The notes below the pieces were generated by a model. It did no database searches, was not told where the DNA came from, and saw nothing but the letters and a program-made list of their open reading frames with translations. Shown in pieces: positions 35,565 to 41,975 of a stretch of 41,975 nucleotides of DNA. The stretch's first letter is position 1, and each line of letters opens with the position of its first letter. Made by a program: the position numbers and the translations under genes. The DNA is from an uncultured Methanobrevibacter sp. (GTDB lineage Archaea; Methanobacteriota; Methanobacteria; Methanobacteriales; Methanobacteriaceae), in the NCBI GenBank assembly GCA_902789505.1, contig CADAOO010000005.1, positions 1-41,975 of the forward strand, given 5' to 3'.

Positions 35565-38162
35565 ATGATTGAAGAGCAAACAAAAAGCTATTCTAAAAAA
35601 CAAATTTATAAAGTCTTACATCCATGGGTCAGAAAATGGTTTGACTCAAAGTTTGATGATTTTACACCTGCTCAAAAAAGATCAATTGTTGACATTCACA
35701 AAAAAAACAATATACTAATTTCATCACCAACAGGATCCGGAAAAACATTGACCGCTTTTTTATCGATTATCAGTGAGCTGACAGCACTTGCAGAGGAAGA
35801 TAAACTAGAAGATAAAGTTTATTGCATTTATATCTCTCCACTGAAAGCTCTGGACAATGATATTGAAAAAAATTTGGACGAACCCCTTGAAGGGATAGAA
35901 AAAATAGCTGGTAAAAAATTAGGAATCCGAAAAGCAGTCAGAACCGGTGATACCACACAGTATCAAAGACAGAAGATGCTTAAAAAGCCGCCGCATATCC
36001 TGATTACAACTCCCGAAACATTATCCATCTTGCTGGTTGCTCCAAAATTCAGGGAAAAGTTAAGCGGAGTCAAATATGTAATCATAGACGAAATACATTC
36101 ACTTGCCGAAAATAAGAGAGGCGTTCATTTAAGTTTGTCCCTTGAAAGATTGCAACACCTGTTAGGGCAATTCACCAGAATAGGCCTGTCAGCAACTGTC
36201 AGCCCCATTGAAGAAGTTGCCAGATTTTTAGTGGGATATGAATATGGCGTTGAGAGAAGCTGCAAAGTAGTAAATATAAATTATTTAAAAGAACTTGACA
36301 TGGAAGTGATGTGTCCTGTCAGCGACATTGTGCTTGCAGATGAAGAGGACACAAGACTTGGAATGTATGACCTGTTAGATGACCTAATCTGGGAAAATAA
36401 GACAACATTAATATTTACAAACACCCGGAGCGGTACGGAACGTTTTGTTTATAATTTAAAGAAAATGTATCCTATGCATTATAATAATGACAATATTATG
36501 GCCCATCATTCCTCCCTTTCAAAGGAAGTTCGATTAGATGCTGAAAATAAATTGAAAAAAGGAGAATTGAAAGCAGTCGTATGTTCAACATCCCTTGAGC
36601 TCGGAATAGACATCGGATACATTGATTTGGTTATTTTAATCAACTCACCGAAATCCGTTGCAAGAGCCCTTCAAAGAATTGGAAGAAGCGGCCACAGACT
36701 TCATGAAAAATCCCGCGGAAAAATAATTGTCACAGACCGCGACGATTTGGTGGAATGCTCAGTCCTATTAAAAAATGCCAAGGAAGGAAAAATAGACAGA
36801 ATCAGCATACCAACCAATTGCTTGGATGTCCTGGCACAGCATATTTATGGAATGAGCATAGAAAATCCTTGGGATATAGATTATGCTTTTGACGTGATAA
36901 AGAAAAGTTACTGTTATAAAAACCTCACAAGAGATGATTATGAAGACGTTTTAAGCTATATGGCCGGAGAATATCCTGAACTTGAAGAGAGATATGTCTA
37001 TGCAAAAATCTGGATTGACTATGAAAAGAATACGTTTGGAAAACGTGGAAAACTGGCCAGAATGCTTTATTCCACAAATATAGGAACCATACCCGACAGC
37101 TCCGGTGTTTTAGTGAAATGCAATGGGGAAACCGTTGGAAAAATAGAAGAGGATTTCATGGAAAGACTGAAAAAGGGAGACACATTTGTTTTAGGGGGAA
37201 ACACTTATAGATTTAACTATGGAAAAGGAATGACAATTAATGTAACCCCTGCAAGCGGCCCTCCGACAATACCTTCCTGGTTTTCACAGCAGCTCCCGTT
37301 ATCCTTTGATTTGGCAATGGACATCCAAAGATTCAGAGCACATATGGACGTTAAATTCAGATACGGAAGAAGCAAAGAAGAGATTATGGAGTTCATATAC
37401 GATTATTTGTATGTCGATGACTTTGCAGCCAACTCAATTTACGAATACTTCGTGGAACAATTCAAATATGCAAAGATTCCAAGCAACCGGCTTTTGTTGA
37501 TTGAGTACTATAAAGGATTTGGGGGCAGAAGATTTGTAATATTCCACTCACTGTTTGGGAGAAAAGTTAACGATGCCCTTTCAAGGGCCGTCGCATATGT
37601 CGTGGCTAAAAGATACAACATCAATGTGACAATTTCAATTTCAGACAACGGATTTTATTTAAGTTCCGACGGAAAGATCGGAGGATTGGAATCATTCATG
37701 GAATTAACACCTGAAAACTTTGAAAATATATTGTCCCAATCACTGAATAAAACGGAAACGCTGGCTTCAAGATTCAGACATTGTGCCGGACGGTCCCTGA
37801 TGACACTTAGAAAATATAAAGGAGAATCAAAGTCCGTAGGCCGCCAGCAGGTAAGAGGCAAAATACTGTTAAAATTCGTGCAGGAAATGGATGAAAACTT
37901 TTCAATCTTAAAGGAAGCCAGAAGAGAAGCTCTTGAAGATTATATGGACATTAAAAATGCAATAAAAATAATTGAATGGGTTTCAACAGAAGAAATGGAA
38001 GTAAAAACAATAAATACAGTTATTCCCAGCCCATTTGCTTTTAATTTAATTTCACAAGGATATCTTGATGTTTTAAATCAGAACGACAAAGCCGAATTTA
38101 CACGAAGAATGCATCAGGCAATATTGGACCAGATAAGAGACAAGTTAAAAGATATCTATTAA
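35565..38162 (+). CDS. Lhr-type DEAD/DEAH-box superfamily 2 helicase
   Basis: Large helicase-related (Lhr-core) protein of 865 residues, an ATP-dependent 3'-5' DNA (or RNA:DNA) translocase linked to archaeal replication-fork repair. Walker A is 'SSPTGSGKT' with K60, the DEIH box is D175-H178, 'LSATVSP' is motif III, and motif VI '[13 protein letters not shown]' falls near 360. The winged-helix and Lhr-specific domains follow to the C-terminus. The Cys-rich patch of some archaeal Lhr proteins is absent. TGTGAT lies 4 nt before the ATG, the same as at 6131, and a TATA-like AATATATATT is at about 35511-35520. Confidence 0.92.
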   Translation: MIEEQTKSYSKKQIYKVLHPWVRKWFDSKFDDFTPAQKRSIVDIHKKNNILISSPTGSGKTLTAFLSIISELTALAEEDKLEDKVYCIYISPLKALDNDIEKNLDEPLEGIEKIAGKKLGIRKAVRTGDTTQYQRQKMLKKPPHILITTPETLSILLVAPKFREKLSGVKYVIIDEIHSLAENKRGVHLSLSLERLQHLLGQFTRIGLSATVSPIEEVARFLVGYEYGVERSCKVVNINYLKELDMEVMCPVSDIVLADEEDTRLGMYDLLDDLIWENKTTLIFTNTRSGTERFVYNLKKMYPMHYNNDNIMAHHSSLSKEVRLDAENKLKKGELKAVVCSTSLELGIDIGYIDLVILINSPKSVARALQRIGRSGHRLHEKSRGKIIVTDRDDLVECSVLLKNAKEGKIDRISIPTNCLDVLAQHIYGMSIENPWDIDYAFDVIKKSYCYKNLTRDDYEDVLSYMAGEYPELEERYVYAKIWIDYEKNTFGKRGKLARMLYSTNIGTIPDSSGVLVKCNGETVGKIEEDFMERLKKGDTFVLGGNTYRFNYGKGMTINVTPASGPPTIPSWFSQQLPLSFDLAMDIQRFRAHMDVKFRYGRSKEEIMEFIYDYLYVDDFAANSIYEYFVEQFKYAKIPSNRLLLIEYYKGFGGRRFVIFHSLFGRKVNDALSRAVAYVVAKRYNINVTISISDNGFYLSSDGKIGGLESFMELTPENFENILSQSLNKTETLASRFRHCAGRSLMTLRKYKGESKSVGRQQVRGKILLKFVQEMDENFSILKEARREALEDYMDIKNAIKIIEWVSTEEMEVKTINTVIPSPFAFNLISQGYLDVLNQNDKAEFTRRMHQAILDQIRDKLKDIY

Positions 38163-38223
38163 ATAGTATAATTAAAAAATAAATACTTATATCCACAAAA
38201 ATAAATGATAATAGGTGATAAAT

Positions 38224-38592
38224 ATGACCAAATGGAAAGCAGTGATAATAGGTTTCATTTTAGCTGTAGCCGTCAAATCCTTTTTTGCACCCTATGAATT
38301 TGCAGGGTTGCTCATTGTTGGATTTATTACCGGATACATTGCCCATGATGGAGCTTTAGGTGGTCTGTGGAATGCTGCTGTCGCAGGAGCATTAGGAACA
38401 ATAGTATCTGCAGTATTTTTTATTTTAGCGATAACATTTGGTGGAAGCCTATATGGAATATTTGGAGGACTGACCGGATTTACAGTATCCGGCATTTCAA
38501 GCGTATTCATCATTATTGGAGATTTAATATATTACGCAATTGTTATGGGAATAACCGGAGCAATTGGAGGAGCATTATCTTCTAAAAAATAA
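38224..38592 (+). CDS. Small four-helix membrane protein (DUF5518-like)
   Basis: 122 residues, almost entirely hydrophobic. It has four Gly/Ala-rich membrane segments with a 'GFITGYIAHDGALGGLWNAAVAGALGT' stretch characteristic of DUF5518-type proteins of Methanobacteriales. Function unknown. ATG 38224 is preferred over a GTG at 38215 because AGGTGAT sits 4 nt upstream and that GTG is part of the site. The next membrane gene starts 18 nt after it and is probably co-transcribed. Confidence 0.8.
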   Translation: MTKWKAVIIGFILAVAVKSFFAPYEFAGLLIVGFITGYIAHDGALGGLWNAAVAGALGTIVSAVFFILAITFGGSLYGIFGGLTGFTVSGISSVFIIIGDLIYYAIVMGITGAIGGALSSKK

Positions 38593-38610
38593 TCTTTTGG
38601 AGAAAATAAA

Positions 38611-39069
38611 ATGGAATTTGGTAGTGAAGTTGATTTTAAATCTGTAGTTTTCGGGGCAGCCTTCGCCGCAGCTTGCGCAATACTCGGAACAATGTATAAC
38701 GATATGTTATACGCATTTGCATCAATCGGATTTTTATACGTGGGATACCAGGCAAAAAATATTAAGATGGGCGCTTTTCTGGGAGCATTTGCTTCAACAC
38801 CATTGATATATCTTGCTTTGGATGGGAAATTAGGATACATCCCCGATGAATCAAAAATGATAATGACTGTTGCAATTCTTTTAGTTGGAGCATTTGTCGG
38901 TACTGTCGGCGCCTGGGCTAAAAGAAGCCGTGAAAAAGCAAAAGTGGAATATGCAAAAAAACAAAAAATCGGCAAAAATAAAAAGAAAAATAAGAAGGAT
39001 GAGGTTGCAGAAACTGAAACCGAAACTGGATTATTGAATAAAATTTCAAAAAAAAATAAAGAAAAATAA
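38611..39069 (+). CDS. Membrane protein with lysine-rich cytoplasmic tail
   Basis: I do not recognise this family. 152 residues: about four hydrophobic segments between residues 8 and 105, then a highly basic tail ('KRSREKAKVEYAKKQK' and a Lys/Asn-rich run) ending in an acidic/basic mix. The tail would lie in the cytoplasm under the positive-inside rule and could bind nucleic acid or acidic lipid. It shares its mRNA with the DUF5518-like gene 18 nt upstream. Its 3' end lies within a terminator hairpin. Confidence 0.75.
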   Translation: MEFGSEVDFKSVVFGAAFAAACAILGTMYNDMLYAFASIGFLYVGYQAKNIKMGAFLGAFASTPLIYLALDGKLGYIPDESKMIMTVAILLVGAFVGTVGAWAKRSREKAKVEYAKKQKIGKNKKKNKKDEVAETETETGLLNKISKKNKEK

Positions 39070-39094
39070 TAACTAACCTATGTTATTATTTTTT
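39062..39094. terminator. Bidirectional hairpin terminator between convergent genes
   Basis: AAAAATAATAAC at 39062-39073 pairs perfectly with GTTATTATTTTT at 39082-39093 across an 8-nt loop. It includes the stop codons of both the membrane-protein gene and purP. Confidence 0.65.
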
Positions 39095-40169
39095 CTAATT
39101 CATCTCTTTCTATACCGTTTTTAATTTCTAAAGCTATTCTTCTACCCATACTCATCGGTTTGCCGTAAGTTAAGTATGAATAAGGAGAACCATCCATAAA
39201 GGTATTTGTTCCACCATCAGTTCTTGCACTGATTTCAAAACAGATTACTTCCAGATTATCGTTTACTAATGTTTGCATACAGAATGGTCCGTTTAATCCC
39301 GGAGCAACTAATTTTTTAGCACTTTCAGTTAATTTATCTGCAATATCAAATACCTGTGGGAGTAAAGATTCACGAATTACAGCAGGGTGGTTACCGGTGA
39401 CAACATATGACGGACTTAAATCAATGTCCAATTGATCTTTTGCAGGCATTCTTACAAATCCGTCAATACTTGATTCATATCTTGTATCCATACCCATCAA
39501 TTCAACTTTATCATCAAGGGCAGAGTAGAAATAGTGTATACAATAGTTACAGCCGGACACATATTCCTCAATGTGTGCTGCTTCAACATCACTGTCCTCT
39601 AACCATCCACGTGCCTTCATAGCTTCAATTTTTGCATCAAATTCTTCAGTAGATGAAGCTACGAAGTAACCTCTTCCACCTCTTGCACCAGGGAACTTGA
39701 CCATAACCGGTCTGTCAATTTCAGAAGGATCATTGTATTTAAATGGAATCCTTACATCACCTTCAACAAGCAATGCTCTTTCTTTATCCCTTTCAGCTTC
39801 CCATCTGAGTACATCCCTGTTTCCAAACATTGGAACATTAAATTTATCTTCGACATTATCCAATCCGGCATAAGCAACAAAAGATCCATGAGGAACAACA
39901 ATCGCATTCATTGCCCTGAGCTGCTCTTGAACTTCTTCATTGACAATGTCTTTAAACTCATCAACAATGATATATTCATCTGCAACATCAAAACGTTGAT
40001 ATGGAACTTCACGGCCTTTTTCACATACGATAGCTGTTCTAAATCCTTCTTCTTTAGCACCCTGTAAAATATGTAAAGAAGTGTGGCTTCCGAGAGTAGC
40101 TATTGTAATTTCACTTTTGTCATAATTAGCCAAAATATCTAAAATGTCTTCCTTTTTAACTTCTCCCAT
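39078..40169 (-). CDS. purP: FAICAR synthetase, archaeal purine pathway
   Basis: ATP- and formate-dependent 5-formaminoimidazole-4-carboxamide ribonucleotide synthetase, the archaeal replacement for the PurH formyltransferase step. 363 residues, normal length. Family signs: N-terminal 'TIATLGSHTSLHILQGAKEEGF', 'VPHGSFVAYAG', the ATP-grasp loop 'VKFPGARGGRGYF' (about 165-177), 'HIEEYVSGCNYCIHYFYS', and 'CFEISARTDGGTN' near the end. A full GAGGAG site lies 8 nt before the ATG. Confidence 0.96.
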   Translation of the reverse strand: MGEVKKEDILDILANYDKSEITIATLGSHTSLHILQGAKEEGFRTAIVCEKGREVPYQRFDVADEYIIVDEFKDIVNEEVQEQLRAMNAIVVPHGSFVAYAGLDNVEDKFNVPMFGNRDVLRWEAERDKERALLVEGDVRIPFKYNDPSEIDRPVMVKFPGARGGRGYFVASSTEEFDAKIEAMKARGWLEDSDVEAAHIEEYVSGCNYCIHYFYSALDDKVELMGMDTRYESSIDGFVRMPAKDQLDIDLSPSYVVTGNHPAVIRESLLPQVFDIADKLTESAKKLVAPGLNGPFCMQTLVNDNLEVICFEISARTDGGTNTFMDGSPYSYLTYGKPMSMGRRIALEIKNGIERDELEKIIT

Positions 40170-40327
40170 TTTATCTTCTCCTCAAAGAATGATGATATTA
40201 TATATATTTTTCTGAATTTATAATAGTTTTTATTTGAACTGGAGAAAAGTGCCTGTAAAAAAATATTAAAAAGGATAACTAACAAATAGTATGAATATAA
40301 TTTCTAAAAATTATAAGGATGAAAAAA

Positions 40328-40858
40328 ATGTTAATAGGATTAATTTCAGATACCCATATCCCAGATAGAGCTAAGGAAATACCCCAAAAAGTTTTTGATG
40401 CGTTTAAAGATGTTGATTTAATTTTGCATGCGGGGGACTTGACATCACTAAAAGTAATCGATGAGCTGGAAAAAGTTGCACCAGTAATCGCAATCCAGGG
40501 GAATATGGATAGAATCAATGGAATTAATCTCCCCATTGCAAAAGTAGTGGAAGTGGAAGACCTTAAAATTGGAATTGCACATGGAGAAGTTTATCCAAGA
40601 GCAGATACGCAACAATTAGTTTATCTTGCAAAAGAATTGGATGTTGATATTCTAGTTACAGGACACTCCCATCAACCCAAAATAGAACAAAGTGAAGGAA
40701 TACTGTTATTAAATCCGGGAAGCCCTATAGTGCCTAGATTAGCAGACAGAACTGTAATGTTACTTGAAATAAAGAATAAAGAAGTTGATGTGGAAATAAT
40801 AAAAATTGGTGCACCTGTATGCAGTGCACTTGACTTTGATAAGTACAAGAGGGATTGA
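40328..40858 (+). CDS. YfcE/MJ0936-type metallophosphoesterase
   Basis: A small calcineurin-like phosphodiesterase of 176 residues. Metal-binding motifs in order: D8-x-H10 ('LISDTHIPD'), 'LHAGD' at about 36-40, 'QGNMD', 'GIAHGE' and 'VTGHSHQP'. The natural substrate is not settled for this family; in vitro members hydrolyse phosphodiesters. ATG 40328 is chosen over 40319 because the upstream ATG is part of the AAGGATG ribosome binding site and the family starts at MLIG. rlmE begins 1 nt after its stop, so they form an operon. Confidence 0.92.
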   Translation: MLIGLISDTHIPDRAKEIPQKVFDAFKDVDLILHAGDLTSLKVIDELEKVAPVIAIQGNMDRINGINLPIAKVVEVEDLKIGIAHGEVYPRADTQQLVYLAKELDVDILVTGHSHQPKIEQSEGILLLNPGSPIVPRLADRTVMLLEIKNKEVDVEIIKIGAPVCSALDFDKYKRD

Positions 40859-40859
40859 A

Positions 40860-41489
40860 ATGGGAAGCAAATGGCAGATGGAAAAGCATAATGACCCCTA
40901 TTATAAAAGAGCAAAACAAGAAGACTACCGCTCACGAGCATCATATAAACTCAAACAGCTTGATAAAAAATTTAAAATTATAAAAGAAGGCAATACCGTT
41001 GTTGACCTGGGAGCAGCACCCGGCGGATGGTCACAGGTTGCCCTGGAAAAAGTTGGCGAAGAAGGAATGGTTGTTGGAGTTGATTTGAACAGATTCAAAA
41101 AATTCCATGAAGAAAATTATTATGGAATGAGAGGGGATTTTACAACACCTGAAGTTCAGGAAAAAATCATGAAGATTATCGGAGGAAAAGCAAAGGTTGT
41201 AATGTCCGATGCATCACCGTCACTAAGCGGAATCAAAAATATCGACCAGTTAAGGTCCATTGATTTGACCAATGCAGTTATAGGAATTGCCGACAATATC
41301 CTTGAAGAGAAAGGAAACCTAGTCATGAAAGTGTTTCAGGGCCCTGAATACAAGCCAATGCTGGATTCACTTAAAGGAAAATACAGACAAGTCAAAACTA
41401 CAAAGCCACCGTCATCACGGAAAAAAAGTTCTGAAATGTATGTGGTGGGCTTAGGATTTAAGCCGAAAAATAGAAAAAAAGGAAATTAA
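40860..41489 (+). CDS. rlmE: 23S rRNA 2'-O-ribose methyltransferase (RlmE/FtsJ)
   Basis: SAM-dependent methyltransferase that 2'-O-methylates 23S rRNA. 209 residues. The SAM loop is '[13 protein letters not shown]' (about 47-59). The catalytic tetrad K30-D117-K157-E192 is complete and aligns with the Escherichia coli K-D-K-E set. ATG 40860 is chosen over an upstream frame start at 40806: GAGGG lies before it and only one base separates it from the phosphoesterase stop. Its stop shares TTAA with the convergent gene. Confidence 0.95.
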   Translation: MGSKWQMEKHNDPYYKRAKQEDYRSRASYKLKQLDKKFKIIKEGNTVVDLGAAPGGWSQVALEKVGEEGMVVGVDLNRFKKFHEENYYGMRGDFTTPEVQEKIMKIIGGKAKVVMSDASPSLSGIKNIDQLRSIDLTNAVIGIADNILEEKGNLVMKVFQGPEYKPMLDSLKGKYRQVKTTKPPSSRKKSSEMYVVGLGFKPKNRKKGN

Positions 41490-41905
41490 AGATTGTTGTA
41501 TGCCTTATTGGCAGCATCCAGTTCTTTTTTTGCAAAATCAATTCTGCTGTCTACTTCATTGGATGGTTTACCTGCATCCAAAGCACTTTGAACATTTTGA
41601 ATGGCGGAATCCGCTCTTGACAACTCAATTTTTGCATCATTATATTTCTGAATTTCACTCTGTCCACCGGCATAATATGAAGATTTGACACTATCAAACT
41701 TAACGGCCAAATCCGAATAGGATGATTTTAACTGTGCAAGCTCATCATATTGAGTGCCTGAAGATATCTCATCAGTAATACCCTCAGAAACCATACTGTA
41801 TCCCACATATGCTACAACAATAATTGTGGATACAATCATGATAATTCCCACAACAGAGATTAACATTGAAGTGGATTTAAATAAGCTTAGTCTTGATTTC
41901 CTCAT
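41486..41905 (-). CDS. Membrane-anchored coiled-coil protein, hypothetical
   Basis: 139 residues: a basic N-terminus, one membrane helix at about 14-37 ('[21 protein letters not shown]'), then an extracytoplasmic helical domain with heptad-like spacing ('[25 protein letters not shown]', '[19 protein letters not shown]'). I do not recognise the family. It could be a structural envelope protein. GATGGT precedes the ATG by 3 nt and a TATA-like element lies at about 41958-41967. The 3' end overlaps rlmE by 4 nt. Confidence 0.75.
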   Translation of the reverse strand: MRKSRLSLFKSTSMLISVVGIIMIVSTIIVVAYVGYSMVSEGITDEISSGTQYDELAQLKSSYSDLAVKFDSVKSSYYAGGQSEIQKYNDAKIELSRADSAIQNVQSALDAGKPSNEVDSRIDFAKKELDAANKAYNNL

Positions 41906-41975
41906 AATACCATCAAAATTAATTTTAATTGAGTAATAATTTTATTTATCGATTTTAGTATATAATATTTACCAA

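Overview
The window is about 42 kb of a low-GC archaeal chromosome. It is almost certainly from a gut-type Methanobacteriales methanogen, most likely Methanobrevibacter or a close relative. The reasons are: paired ycaO/tfuA genes of the kind that thioamidate methyl-coenzyme M reductase; archaeal PurP, NucS, Lhr-type helicase and RlmE; a giant secreted adhesin-like protein with a beta-helix N-terminus followed by Ig-like repeats; GGTGAT-type ribosome binding sites a few bases before the start codon; and archaeal TATA boxes, several placed so that the transcript would be leaderless. I saw no rRNA, tRNA, CRISPR array, insertion sequence or prophage.

Layout. (1) 1-3410, minus: the N-terminal part of an adhesin-like protein gene that runs off the left edge. 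It carries nearly identical 255-bp tandem repeats and a single-base frameshift near 2947. (2) 3676-8793: a Trk-type K+ transporter, then a cell-surface glycan group made of a GT2 polyprenyl-phosphate glycosyltransferase, a GtrA-like flippase, a GT-C membrane glycosyltransferase and a polysaccharide deacetylase. The deacetylase has much higher GC and different arginine codons from its neighbours and looks acquired from bacteria. (3) 9180-12353: an MFS transporter, an AIM24-family protein and an M24 peptidase. (4) 12404-14916: an M50 membrane protease, ycaO and tfuA in one tight operon, divergent from the peptidase across a single palindromic TATA box. (5) 15088-18058, minus: a four-CBS protein with a small unknown partner, a universal stress protein and an amidohydrolase. 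(6) 18197-23094: a zinc-ribbon protein and carAB. (7) 23269-28258: a core-only SNF2 helicase, nadC, rnz, a MscS channel and nadA. (8) 28287-30622, minus: two MetX-like alpha/beta hydrolase paralogues around a 92-residue unknown gene. One paralogue has lost the catalytic triad. (9) 30675-35279: nucS, unknown genes, a nitrilase-family amidase, a HEAT-repeat protein and an SDR. (10) 35565-41905: an Lhr-type helicase, two small membrane proteins, purP, a YfcE-type phosphoesterase with rlmE, and a membrane-anchored coiled-coil protein.

How the parts work together. Most of the window is housekeeping: pyrimidine/arginine precursor (carAB), NAD (nadA, nadC), purine (purP), RNA processing and modification (rnz, rlmE), DNA repair (nucS, lhr, SNF2) and McrA modification. 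The accessory signal is concentrated in the first 9 kb (surface protein plus glycan enzymes) and in the degenerate hydrolase pair at 28-30.6 kb. I found no clearly new multi-gene system. The best candidates for a second look are the catalytically dead MetX-like paralogue with its sandwiched small protein, the GtrAB/GT-C/deacetylase surface module, the M50-ycaO-tfuA operon, and the frameshifted repeat adhesin.
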